Assembly: GCA_021739645.1 (NCBI GenBank)
Contig: JAIPBL010000018.1
Location: forward strand, 19,500-83,499
Origin: Saprospiraceae bacterium
Lineage (GTDB): Bacteria; Bacteroidota; Bacteroidia; Chitinophagales; Saprospiraceae
Reading direction: 5' to 3'
Length of the DNA: 64,000 nucleotides
Shown: piece after piece, positions 46,154-54,730 of the stretch
Numbering within the stretch: the stretch's first letter is position 1
How the letters are laid out: every line of letters begins with the position of its first letter
Made by a program: the position numbers and the translations under genes
The notes under the pieces: generated by a model
What the model was told of the DNA's origin: nothing
Databases searched by the model: none
What the model saw: the letters and a program-made list of their open reading frames with translations, nothing else

Positions 46154-46161
46154 CAAAGGTA
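46154..46161 (-). promoter_or_regulatory. -7 box of sixA
   Basis: Minus-strand TACCTTTG, 26 bases upstream of the ATG. Confidence 0.5.
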
Positions 46162-46195
46162 GCGTTTTTCGTTTGAGAAAGACCGTAAAGCCGCC

Positions 46196-46203
46196 TACCT
46201 TTG
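46196..46203 (+). promoter_or_regulatory. -7 box of the SWIM gene
   Basis: Plus-strand TACCTTTG, 40 bases upstream of the start; it forms a divergent pair with the sixA box. Confidence 0.5.
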
Positions 46204-46243
46204 AGGTTTTGCTTTTTCAAAACGGCCAGTAACCATTTTTGCC

Positions 46244-47926
46244 TTGAATTTTTTATTAAAAAATCTTGAACTAGAACTCAGCGACCAGCACTTGGTCGTC
46301 GGGGAAAAGTTGTTGGAAGAAGGCAAGGTAACGCAATTGTCCGAAAACGAGCGGCATCTCTGGATTGCCGACGTGAATGGGTTTGAAGTGGAAATGCAGA
46401 TTAGCCCATCACGGGTAAAAGCCTGCTCCTGCGATTGTGACGAGTTTGAACGGGCACGCATGTGTGGCCATGTTGCAGCCGGGCTGCTCCTGCTTCGTCG
46501 GCAGCTTTCCGAAACGGTGCGACAGCCAAAACAAAATAAACGCTCCAAGCCTTTTTCTCACCAAAAACTCACCATCAACGCCATTTTGGACAGTGTCACC
46601 CAAGAGGAACTGGCTGGGTTTGTTCGCAATTTTGCAAGGACAAACAAACCGTTTTCGTTAGCCCTCCGAACCAAGTTTGCGGCCAAAGTGGCATTGAGCG
46701 ACAACAGGGAAAAATTTGGGCAGGTGCTGGATGCAGCCATAAAAACATTTCGGAAAGCCAATGACAGAATCAGTTCAGCTGGCGTGTCACAGCTCCTAAA
46801 AATCCTGGAAGAATTGCTCGGACAAGCCGATGACGCCATGGCCTTGGAGCATTTTGCGGAGTCATGGGCCATGTTGGCGGCCATCGTCGGGCGTTTTTCA
46901 CCAATTTTGAATAAACTGGACAAAGAGGATAGCGCCTTGCCCGAACAAATCATGGCCGCCTTCGGCAAAATTGAAAAGCTGGCCACACTTCCCATTCCCC
47001 CCGATTTGCAGGAAGAAATCAGGCTGTTTTGCGAGTCGGAATTCAACCGCCCCGCCTACCGCTTGAATTTACTTTCAGGGCACCTACTAAAAGTCTGGGT
47101 CGCATTGGCCAAGGACGACGACATTGCGCAGCAGATACTACAAGCCATTGACAATGAATTAGATAGAACGAAAATTGACCCAAACTACCGTTCTCAACTG
47201 TTGCTGGTAAAGCTGGACTTGCTGGGAAACCCTGGCATGAAATCCGAAGCAGACGCCTTCACCCTGGATTGCCTATCGGAGCCAAAAAAACTGGAACATT
47301 TGCTGGATGCTTTGGAGCCATCCGGCGATTTTCGAAAAGTGAAAGCATTGGTGGAAAAAGGGCGTCGGCTCATTCCAGACGAGCAATTAAAAGTGCGCCT
47401 GGAATCTATTCTGCTCCAAATCGCACAGGTGGAAGGCAAGGCCGAGACCATCGCCATCATTTCCCGACAAAAATTTCTGGAAACCCGAAACTTCGATTTC
47501 TATGACAAATGCCAAGCAAACTACAAAGGCAATTGGCAAAACTTCGTAAAAAAGCTGCTCGCAGACCTCGTGGCCCGATACGATTACCGCCAAAATTTCT
47601 CCACCATCGGCACCATCCTTGGCAAGGAGGGCAAATTGGATGAATTGCTTGGCCTGTTGGAGGAGCAGCAATCACTGGACTTATTGGCCGATTTTGCCCA
47701 TTTTTTACTAAAAACAAAGCCAACAGAAACGTTTCAGCTCTACGAAAAGCTGCTGAAAGCCTACTTGGCCAACCACCTTGGATTAAAAGCATCGAAGCGA
47801 ATGCGGGTGGTGTTCGAACACCTGCACAAATTAGGTGCTGGTACTTTTGCCGAGCGATTGTTTTTAGCAATAAAGGCAGCTTTCCCCAAGCGGCGTTTTT
47901 ATATGGAGGACGAGATTCTTCTATAA
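46244..47926 (+). CDS. SWIM zinc-finger family protein
   Basis: The start is TTG, placed right after the promoter box. Residues about 1-85 contain the SWIM finger CxCx(n)CxH in VKACSCDCDEFERARMCGHV. The remaining 470 residues are a helical repeat scaffold (TPR-like, such as AIDNELDRTKIDPNYRSQLL). SWIM proteins of this length in bacteria often neighbour SNF2 helicases, but none is seen here. Role unknown; DNA or protein binding is inferred from the finger. Confidence 0.82.
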   Translation: MNFLLKNLELELSDQHLVVGEKLLEEGKVTQLSENERHLWIADVNGFEVEMQISPSRVKACSCDCDEFERARMCGHVAAGLLLLRRQLSETVRQPKQNKRSKPFSHQKLTINAILDSVTQEELAGFVRNFARTNKPFSLALRTKFAAKVALSDNREKFGQVLDAAIKTFRKANDRISSAGVSQLLKILEELLGQADDAMALEHFAESWAMLAAIVGRFSPILNKLDKEDSALPEQIMAAFGKIEKLATLPIPPDLQEEIRLFCESEFNRPAYRLNLLSGHLLKVWVALAKDDDIAQQILQAIDNELDRTKIDPNYRSQLLLVKLDLLGNPGMKSEADAFTLDCLSEPKKLEHLLDALEPSGDFRKVKALVEKGRRLIPDEQLKVRLESILLQIAQVEGKAETIAIISRQKFLETRNFDFYDKCQANYKGNWQNFVKKLLADLVARYDYRQNFSTIGTILGKEGKLDELLGLLEEQQSLDLLADFAHFLLKTKPTETFQLYEKLLKAYLANHLGLKASKRMRVVFEHLHKLGAGTFAERLFLAIKAAFPKRRFYMEDEILL

Positions 47927-48069
47927 TGTTTTCGAGGAGGGGGAATACAATAATTGCAATTCAGTAACGACCAAAAAATAACCACATCATTGCCAGAGTA
48001 CAACGTCAGGGAGATTTAAGCACCTGTCCATTTCATACAGAATAAATAATTGACAAGGAATGGGTTAAA
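47927..48069. other. Spacer before the palindromic element
   Basis: No gene seen. The stretch ends with AAGGAATGGGTTAAAG, which is partly mirrored at 48142-48154 (TGACCCATTCCC) inside the palindromic element. Confidence 0.3.
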
Positions 48070-48229
48070 GGGGCGTAGCCCCAAAACTGTTTGTAGAAAA
48101 CGGTTAAAAAAAGGTTTCAAAGGGGCGTAGCCCCGGCCCAAATGACCCATTCCCACCGCTTGTGCCGGGGCTACGCCCCTTGGTGTTTGGGTAAATGGAC
48201 TGCTACAAACAGTTTCGGGGCCACGCCCC
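48070..48229. repeat. Nested palindromic element with four GGGGCGTAGCCCC-type arms
   Basis: Outer arms GGGGCGTAGCCCCAAAACTG and on (48070-48096) and their near-perfect complement (48203-48229) differ at two positions over 27 bp. Inner arms at 48121-48137 and 48164-48180 are complementary over 17 bp. Each arm is itself a small palindrome around GGGGC-GTA-GCCCC. It lies upstream of the sirtuin gene and looks like a REP-type or MITE-like element. Confidence 0.7.
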
Positions 48230-48330
48230 TGATTGTTAGGGCAATACTCCAAAGGTAATCAACAGGGCTTAGAATCTTTCCAACATCAAATTGTGAGGTT
48301 GGTTTTCTAACGTTTCTCAATCATCCAACC

Positions 48331-49032
48331 ATGAAAAAAATAGTCGTTCTAACTGGCGCAGGCATGAGCGCAGAAAGTGGCATCTCCACCTTCCGTGACA
48401 GCAATGGCCTCTGGGAAAACCATGACATCATGGAAGTTGCATCACCAGAAGGCTGGGAGCGCAACCCAGCCCTGGTGCTTGAATTCTACAATGCTCGCCG
48501 TAGGCAATTGTTGGAAGTATCGCCAAACGCTGGACATTTGGCGCTGGTGGAGTTGGAAAAGCATTTTGACGTGCAGATCATCACCCAAAACGTGGACGAC
48601 CTGCACGAGCGGTCAGGTAGTTTAAACGTAATTCATCTGCATGGCGAGCTACGGAAATCACGGAGCACCGCCTATCCTCACTTGATTTACCCCTGTGACG
48701 TGGATATACGCATCGGCGACCATTGTGAAAAAGGCAGCCAGCTCCGCCCCCACATCGTCTGGTTTGGAGAAGAAGTACCCATGCTTGACCGAGCTGCTGA
48801 CCTGGTGGATGAGGCCGATATCGTCCTGATTGTTGGGACTTCCATGCAGGTCTATCCTGCTGCCGGGCTGGTTGGCTATGCTGTGCCTGGCACACCTATT
48901 TATTATGTTGACCCGAAACCTGCCATCAATTTTGAGCTGAAACGGATGGGGAACTTGAAAGTGATGGCGGAAATGGCTGGGGCTGGGGTGAGCAAATTGG
49001 TAGCGGAATTGCTTGCAAATAGGGATAGCTGA
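48331..49032 (+). CDS. cobB: NAD-dependent protein deacylase (sirtuin)
   Basis: Sir2 family, 233 residues. It has GAGMSAESGISTFRD, the QNVDDLHERSG motif with the catalytic His in HLHGEL, GTSMQVYPAAGL and YYVDPKP. It removes acyl groups from lysines using NAD. The zinc-ribbon part is unusual: between the catalytic His and HIVWFGE only two Cys are seen (YPCDVD and DHCEKG) instead of the classical four. Bacteroidota sirtuins often lack the full tetrad. Monocistronic as far as can be seen. Confidence 0.93.
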   Translation: MKKIVVLTGAGMSAESGISTFRDSNGLWENHDIMEVASPEGWERNPALVLEFYNARRRQLLEVSPNAGHLALVELEKHFDVQIITQNVDDLHERSGSLNVIHLHGELRKSRSTAYPHLIYPCDVDIRIGDHCEKGSQLRPHIVWFGEEVPMLDRAADLVDEADIVLIVGTSMQVYPAAGLVGYAVPGTPIYYVDPKPAINFELKRMGNLKVMAEMAGAGVSKLVAELLANRDS

Positions 49033-49248
49033 CAAAAGTCACCCACCATCCTTGACCGTACCCACTTGAAACCCTACCGTTCCGTAAACGATACAACACA
49101 TTGAAAACTTTGCCTTGATTTTTTTGATTTGATTGCAAACTATATTAGATGTCTTTTTCTAACTTACGCCCCATGATTAGCTGCCTAGCAGTTAATTAAC
49201 CAAACTAACGGCACAAAAAAACAATCACAGTACAAACCAACTCCCCCA

Positions 49249-50013
49249 ATGAAAAAGCTGCGTCTCCTCAGCGTATCTTTCGACACCAGCATCAAACCCT
49301 GGGAACTCAAAAAGTTCCGGGGTGCAGTGGCTGCCAAAGTAGGGATAGAAAACGAATGGTTCCACAACCACGACAATAGTGAACAGTTCGACAGTTCGAC
49401 AGTTGGCAGTAGGCAGTCGGACCCTGCTAAACCACGCTACCATCACCGCTATCCACTAATCCAATATAAGATTGATACCCATCAAGGACAGATGCGCCCC
49501 ATGCTGCTTTGCCTCGACGACTGCATCGAGGAAGCCCACCATTTCTTTAGCCAATCGGACTGGAGCCTCCGCATCGGTGACCGGACGCACGATATGCGCA
49601 TCGCTCGGCTGCACGTGGACCAGATAAACCTGAACGTTTGGGAGCAGCCACTCCCCTACCGCCTGCACAAATGGCGGGCCCTCAGCTCCGACAATTTCAA
49701 GGAATGGCAAAAAATGGACGGCATCGTGGAGCGCATCGCCTTCCTCGAAAACATCCTCGCCGCCCATATCCTCTCCTTCGCCCGTGGCGTGGAATGGACG
49801 CTCGACAAACACTTCGAAGTAAAAATCACCAACCTGCTGAAAGAAGAATGGGTCAGCTTCAAGGACATCAAGGTGCTTGCATTTACCATCGAGTTCAAAG
49901 CCAATATCTCCATGCCGGATTACATCGGGCTGGGGCAAGGTAGTGGGGAGGGGTTTGGGGTGGTGAGGCGGCAGCGGGGCAGTCATAAGTTGGCAGTGGG
50001 CAGTGGGCAGTAG
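49249..50013 (+). CDS. cas6: CRISPR-associated endoribonuclease Cas6
   Basis: Cas6 cuts the long CRISPR transcript within each repeat. The C-terminal glycine-rich loop GLGQGSGEGFGVV (residues 227-239) is the family signature, and the middle (FARGVEWTLDKHFEVKITN, FKDIKVLAFTIEFKANI) has the double ferredoxin-like pattern of the Cas6b type. Candidate catalytic His residues are in PRYHHRYP. In-frame insertion of a short-repeat stretch (about residues 42-60, SEQFDSSTVGSRQSD) and the same kind of repeat at the 3' end suggest repeat invasion. First gene of the type III-B locus. A partial copy of its 3' part lies at 50694-50936. Confidence 0.85.
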   Translation: MKKLRLLSVSFDTSIKPWELKKFRGAVAAKVGIENEWFHNHDNSEQFDSSTVGSRQSDPAKPRYHHRYPLIQYKIDTHQGQMRPMLLCLDDCIEEAHHFFSQSDWSLRIGDRTHDMRIARLHVDQINLNVWEQPLPYRLHKWRALSSDNFKEWQKMDGIVERIAFLENILAAHILSFARGVEWTLDKHFEVKITNLLKEEWVSFKDIKVLAFTIEFKANISMPDYIGLGQGSGEGFGVVRRQRGSHKLAVGSGQ

Positions 50014-50118
50014 GCGGTTAGCTAATGGGCAAATGGTAGGGTTAAACAAAAAAGTATTTCTGGATTTGTTAATCTGCAAACGGCAATCATGCTGGAAAAA
50101 CTACAAACTACAACTACA

Positions 50119-50667
50119 ATGAGCAAAATCTATCAACTCAAAATCACTTTAAAGGAGGTGAAACCGCCAGTTTGGAGAAGGCTAGAAGTACCCGCCGACC
50201 TCAAATTGGACAAATTGGAAGCCATCATCCTTACAGCCATGGACTGGGGTGGCGGCCACCTAACGAGCTTCGAGTTCGACCGGGAGGAATATGTGAACGA
50301 CACGGCCTTCATGTTCGAAGAACTGGATATGGAGGGATTGCCAATGAGCAAAACCCGGCTCCAAAAGGTGCTGACCGCCGAAAAACAAAAGGGCCTGTTC
50401 ACCTACGACTTCGGCGACGACTGGCGGCACGAGGTACTGCTGGAAAAAATCCTTGAATCCGAAAAGGGCGTGAAGTACCCCCGCTGTACCGCCGGAAAAC
50501 GGGCCTGCCCACCGGACGACTGCGGCGGCCCATGGGGCTACCCCGATTTCCTGAAAGCCATCAATGACCCAAAGCACCCAGAACATGAGGAGATGCTGGA
50601 CTGGATAGGCGGGGAGTTCGATGCGGAGGCGTTTGATTTGGAGGGGGTGAATGGGCGGTTGAGGTGA
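50119..50667 (+). CDS. Plasmid pRiA4b ORF-3-like protein
   Basis: 182 residues from ATG 50119 (MSKIYQLKITLKEVKPPVWR), the N-terminal signature of the pRiA4b ORF-3 family (PF07929), followed by LDKLEAIILTAMDWGGGHL and FTYDFGDDWRHEVLLEKIL, then CPPDDCGGPWGYPDFL. Function of the family is unknown; members occur on plasmids and in mobile or defence contexts. It lies between cas6 and a partial cas6 copy, so it is flanked by direct repeats of about 200 bp, which suggests that it arrived or was trapped in a duplication. Confidence 0.85.
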   Translation: MSKIYQLKITLKEVKPPVWRRLEVPADLKLDKLEAIILTAMDWGGGHLTSFEFDREEYVNDTAFMFEELDMEGLPMSKTRLQKVLTAEKQKGLFTYDFGDDWRHEVLLEKILESEKGVKYPRCTAGKRACPPDDCGGPWGYPDFLKAINDPKHPEHEEMLDWIGGEFDAEAFDLEGVNGRLR

Positions 50668-50693
50668 GCATTGTTACAAATAAAACTGCGACT

Positions 50694-50936
50694 ATGAAAA
50701 GTAAACGCTGCATCGCCCATGACGTGGGCTGGGAACTCGACAAAAGCTTCGAAGTGAAAATCACCAAGATGCTGAACGGGGAATGGGTCTGCTTCAAGGA
50801 CATCAAGGTGCTGGCCTTTACCGTGGAATTCAAGGTGAACCTCTCCATACCGGATTTTATCGGGCTGGGGCAAGGTAGTGGGGAGGGGTTTGGGGTGGTT
50901 AGGAGGCAGGGGCGGGATGATTTCAACAACAAATAA
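50694..50936 (+). pseudogene. Truncated copy of the cas6 3' end
   Basis: Encodes about 80 residues that match Cas6 residues 175-242 (GWELDKSFEVKITKMLNG against EWTLDKHFEVKITNLLKE, then the identical loop GLGQGSGEGFGVVRRQ). About 40 bases around the loop are identical at DNA level; further upstream identity is lower. It lacks the N-terminal half, so it cannot be a nuclease alone. It is either a remnant of a duplication or a small G-loop protein. A GTG at 50664 gives an alternative start. Confidence 0.75.
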
Positions 50937-50946
50937 ATAAACTTAA

Positions 50947-51735
50947 ATGAAAATGAAACTCCATCCAATAATTTGGTTTAGTCTTTTTATCTTAATTGTA
51001 TTTGGGGTATGGTCTTATGCCTGGTGGTCAAAATATGGGAACCTACCTGAAAAGATGGACGTATTATCGAAGAAAATTGAATTATTATCAGCTAACCCTG
51101 ATTCTTTAATTAGCACAAAAAATTTGAGCCTTGAAAAATTAGAATTCAAAATTGAGAAGACAGAAATAGAACTACGCCGTGATTTCAATTTTATTTTCCA
51201 AATCGGATTCCCTCTAACATTCCTTGGTTTGTTCGGATTATTTTATTCTGTCTATAAAGCTTCCTATGGTATTGCTCTCAAACAAGCACAGGATGAAATT
51301 GGAAAAGCCTATAAGCCGGAAGAGGATTTGTTCAAAACAGAAAAAAGGCTACTTGTGCTTACAAAGACAGGCAGTGACAGTAATTTTATTCGAAAATGGT
51401 TGAATGACGTAGGTTTTTTGTGGGCAAGTACCGTTAAATCAGAAGTGGAATTGATTACGGAAGATAATTTCTCGACTATACTTGAAAACAACAAATTTGA
51501 TTTGATATTTTTCAATAATGAACAATCAAATAATGGGACAGTTAACTCTTTTTCAAATGAAGAAATTGAATTAATTCTCAATAAAACGCCTTCAAATACT
51601 ATGGTTTTTAATTTTGGAAAACCTAATTTATCTCACGGCTTGACAGCAAACCAACGAGTCGCATCTGCTGGTTTTAAATCACAGATATATGGCAATTTGA
51701 TTAATGCACTGAAATACCAGAAATACCTAAAATGA
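50947..51735 (+). CDS. Two-transmembrane protein with cytosolic Rossmann-like domain; candidate type III CRISPR ancillary effector
   Basis: 262 residues, family not recognised. It has a short basic start, helix 1 (about 8-27, IIWFSLFILIVFGVWSYAWW), a loop of about 55 charged coiled-coil residues, and helix 2 (about 82-104, FIFQIGFPLTFLGLFGLFYS). A soluble domain (about 130-262) alternates strand and helix: RLLVLTKTG, FIRKWLNDVGF, VELITED, FDLIFFNN, NTMVFNFGK, ANQRVASAGF. The positive-inside rule puts this domain in the cytoplasm. It is 10 bases from the cas6 fragment and 35 bases from cmr1. DNA is AT-richer than cas6. Membrane effectors gated by cyclic oligoadenylate (for example Cam1, Csx23) are known in type III loci; this may be another, but no CARF motif was verified. 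Confidence 0.75.
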   Translation: MKMKLHPIIWFSLFILIVFGVWSYAWWSKYGNLPEKMDVLSKKIELLSANPDSLISTKNLSLEKLEFKIEKTEIELRRDFNFIFQIGFPLTFLGLFGLFYSVYKASYGIALKQAQDEIGKAYKPEEDLFKTEKRLLVLTKTGSDSNFIRKWLNDVGFLWASTVKSEVELITEDNFSTILENNKFDLIFFNNEQSNNGTVNSFSNEEIELILNKTPSNTMVFNFGKPNLSHGLTANQRVASAGFKSQIYGNLINALKYQKYLK

Positions 51736-51770
51736 TTTTAAAACACAAAACATAGAACCAAACCAATTAT

Positions 51771-52895
51771 ATGGAAACCATCATTTTCAATTGCCGCTTT
51801 ATTACACCCGCCTTCCTTGGCGGGGCAGACCCGAAAGGAACACCTGAACTACGCCCTCCTTCTATAAAAGGGGCGTTGCGGTTTTGGTGGCGGGCGATGA
51901 ATGGCCATTTTGTAGAAAATGGAGAGAATGGAAAGCCAACCTTTCGAAAATTATTGGAAAACGACGAAACACTTTTTGGCGGAATAAATCAAGTCATGCA
52001 GAAAAGCCCTGTAACCGTGAGGGCTGTTGAAAAAGAAATGAATTATATCGAAGGACAAAAAATTGTTGACCATAGGCAATATGAAGGAATAGATTATTTG
52101 TTCTATACTTTTAAACATCACAAGAAAGATGATTTAGGGTTTAATACGGGTAGTCAGTTTGACGTTATTTTTTCTTGTCTTGAAAAAGACCATGAAATAC
52201 TTTTGAAAACCATCGCATCATTTTGGCTACTTGTAAACCTTGGTAGTTTAGGCACAAGAGCAAGACGTGGAGCAGGGGCGTTCAGCGTTGATGGAATAAT
52301 AGACAGACAAGGGATTTTAAATAATGGGCTCTCTTTTTTTCCAGAGACTGGCATGAACACTATTGTTTATTTAAAAAACAATTTTAGCAGAATAAAAGAA
52401 ATGATTGGCTCAAATAAGAAGGCATCAATTAAAAAATACAGTTTATTGAACCAAGAAACACCTGCATATTTGAGTACTGTTGAATTTAACACCTGGCAAG
52501 AAGCAGTAAATGCAATTGGTACAGAAATGAAAACCATCCGAAAAGGGAAAACAAGCAAATATAAAGCAGAACGAACATTTACCATGGATACGTTAAATAA
52601 AAAGGCCGCATTTGGGATACCAGTAGGTGTGTTCAGTGATAATCCCGTAACGTTTGAGACCAATGAACGAAGGGCAAGCCCTATTTATCTATCAGTGGTT
52701 TTTAATAAAACCACAAGAAAATATCATTGGGTAGTCACACATTTTGAAGGGGATTTTATGCCAAGCGATGATAAAATTGTTTTTACCAGCAAAAACAGAA
52801 ATGTGCGGAAAAATAATTTTGAATGGCCAAAAGAAGATAATAGCCTTGTCTTGGCATTTATGAATAAAATAAAATCAAAATCCCAAAAAATATGA
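51771..52895 (+). CDS. cmr1: Type III-B RAMP protein Cmr1
   Basis: Cmr1 caps the 3' end of the crRNA in the Cmr complex. The N-terminal motif ITPAFLGGADPKGTPELRPP and SIKGALRFWWRAM identify the family, and GSLGTRARRGAGAF is its glycine-rich loop. 374 residues is normal. It overlaps cmr2 by four bases, so translation is coupled. Confidence 0.93.
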   Translation: METIIFNCRFITPAFLGGADPKGTPELRPPSIKGALRFWWRAMNGHFVENGENGKPTFRKLLENDETLFGGINQVMQKSPVTVRAVEKEMNYIEGQKIVDHRQYEGIDYLFYTFKHHKKDDLGFNTGSQFDVIFSCLEKDHEILLKTIASFWLLVNLGSLGTRARRGAGAFSVDGIIDRQGILNNGLSFFPETGMNTIVYLKNNFSRIKEMIGSNKKASIKKYSLLNQETPAYLSTVEFNTWQEAVNAIGTEMKTIRKGKTSKYKAERTFTMDTLNKKAAFGIPVGVFSDNPVTFETNERRASPIYLSVVFNKTTRKYHWVVTHFEGDFMPSDDKIVFTSKNRNVRKNNFEWPKEDNSLVLAFMNKIKSKSQKI

Positions 52896-54730
52896 CCCAT
52901 CTCTTCCTCTTCACCCTCGGCCCCGTCCAAAGTTTTATTGCCCAAGCCCGCAAAGCACACGACCTATATAGCGGAAGCACATTGCTTTCCTATCTATGCC
53001 GGGTCGCCGCCCAATACTTCGAAAGTCAAGGTGGGAAAGTGATATTCCCGGATATAAACAGTCCTTCTATCCCCAACCGTTTTTTGGGCAAGATTACTAT
53101 GCAAAATAATCTGCAAACAATTGGTGAAAATGTAGCGGAGGCAGTCCAAATAGAATGGAAAAAACGTTTTGATGAACTCCTTGCCGAGCAACTTGATGAA
53201 CAAGTCTATCAAGTAGCGAACCGACAAATAGAACAACACCTTGATATTCAGTGGCTTTTTGAAACACTTGTGGATGATACCGATGAAACCTATCGAAAAG
53301 CATACGAGAATCTTAATAAAAACCTCAATGCTATAAAAAATACCCGCCCATTTTATACACCTGAAGAAACAGGACGAAAATGCAGCCTCGACGGAGAACG
53401 CAATGTGATATTTTATAGAAAAACATTGGAGCAGAAAATAAACAGGACGAATGAGCAAGTTCAAATAGGCAATCCTCTTTATTCGACTGATAACCTTGTG
53501 CTGGACTATAAACCGGATTCTTTCTTCAAACTAAGGCATCTACAGCCTGGTGAAGGATTGAGCGCTGTCAGTATGCTTAAAAGGAGTCAGGGATTCGATG
53601 CTCCTGATTTTCCAAGCACTGCCGAATTTGCATTGGCAGAAACCATGCAGTTAGTGGGTCAAAAATCACTTGATGAAATGACCAAGCATTTTGAACATAG
53701 TCATCCTGATTTCTTGAATTGGCAGATTTTTTATGAGGAGAACCTGAATGAACGCTATTTTGAAAAGCAAGGATTACCCCCACATAAATTGGAAGAAGCT
53801 AAAAATATTCAAGAGAGATTAAAAAAAGCCGCCAGAGACAATGGCCGAAACCTTGAAAAATATTATGCTCTTGTAGTTTTCGATGGCGACCACATGGGCG
53901 AATGGTGGAAAGGCGACCGTATCAAAGATAGTGAAGGGCTTGAACAATTCCATATTGACCTAACAAACTGCCTTGCTGATTTTTCAAAAGCAGTCCGAGA
54001 TAAATATGCAAAAGACGACTATCGTGGTTGGGTGGTTTATGCTGGCGGCGATGATTTTTTAGGCTTTTTCAACCTTCATCATTTAACGGATGGTTTGAAC
54101 TTTCTTCATGAAACCTATCACAAACTTGTCCACGAACCACTTGCCGCCCGCATTAAAGATGGAAATGTCCTCACATTTTCTGCGGGTGTTTGCATCGCCC
54201 ATTACAAAGAACCGCTTTCGCTGGTACTATCCCAAGCAAGGGATATGGAAAAAGCAGCCAAGCTTTTGCAGGATAAAAAAGATGCCATAGGTGTCGGTAC
54301 TATTCCAGGTAGCGGTCAAATTGCGGAAGTTGTGCTTCCTTTTGAAGAATTTCCTACCCTTTGTTTTATAATTTCAAATTTGCAATCACCTGATTTTTCA
54401 AATGCTTTTGTCAGCAAAGCCCGTGCGGAATTGGCAGTTTTTGTTGATAAAGACGGAAAATTGGAACCCTGCCTACTTCCAACAGCGGAAAGCTTGCTCG
54501 ACCGGGCGGTAAGCCGTGCTTGCAATTTAGAAAAAAAGGAAGACGAAGAAGATGAGGCATTTAAAGCAAGAAAAAGAGAAAAAATTGAACCATTGCAAAA
54601 TGCGGTCAAAGCAATGCTGAAAGCCAATGGCCATAAACTAAATGCCTTTTTAGATGCCTTGGATATTGCTGATTTTATTGAACGCCAAACTCATGTATCC
54701 ACCTCTAAACCCAAAACAATTGACGCATGA
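52892..54730 (+). CDS. cmr2: Cas10/Cmr2, cyclase subunit without HD nuclease domain
   Basis: Large subunit of the type III-B complex. It starts directly with the Cmr2 core (LFTLGPVQSFIAQARKAHDL and GSTLLSYL). Palm domain 1 has FDGDHMGEWW (Asp331-Asp333). Palm domain 2 has the cyclase motif AGGDDFLGFF (Gly385-Gly386-Asp387-Asp388). At 612 residues it has no room for an N-terminal HD nuclease, so it should make cyclic oligoadenylate but not cut DNA. The D4-like end carries a charged helical stretch. Overlaps cmr1 and cmr3 by four bases each. Confidence 0.95.
   Translation: MTHLFLFTLGPVQSFIAQARKAHDLYSGSTLLSYLCRVAAQYFESQGGKVIFPDINSPSIPNRFLGKITMQNNLQTIGENVAEAVQIEWKKRFDELLAEQLDEQVYQVANRQIEQHLDIQWLFETLVDDTDETYRKAYENLNKNLNAIKNTRPFYTPEETGRKCSLDGERNVIFYRKTLEQKINRTNEQVQIGNPLYSTDNLVLDYKPDSFFKLRHLQPGEGLSAVSMLKRSQGFDAPDFPSTAEFALAETMQLVGQKSLDEMTKHFEHSHPDFLNWQIFYEENLNERYFEKQGLPPHKLEEAKNIQERLKKAARDNGRNLEKYYALVVFDGDHMGEWWKGDRIKDSEGLEQFHIDLTNCLADFSKAVRDKYAKDDYRGWVVYAGGDDFLGFFNLHHLTDGLNFLHETYHKLVHEPLAARIKDGNVLTFSAGVCIAHYKEPLSLVLSQARDMEKAAKLLQDKKDAIGVGTIPGSGQIAEVVLPFEEFPTLCFIISNLQSPDFSNAFVSKARAELAVFVDKDGKLEPCLLPTAESLLDRAVSRACNLEKKEDEEDEAFKARKREKIEPLQNAVKAMLKANGHKLNAFLDALDIADFIERQTHVSTSKPKTIDA

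Noticed and set aside
52952..52970. An His-Asp pair near the start of Cmr2 (KAHDLYSG)
   Set aside because: It falls in the conserved core motif usually read as RDLxxGS and is not the HD nuclease, which would require an extra N-terminal domain.
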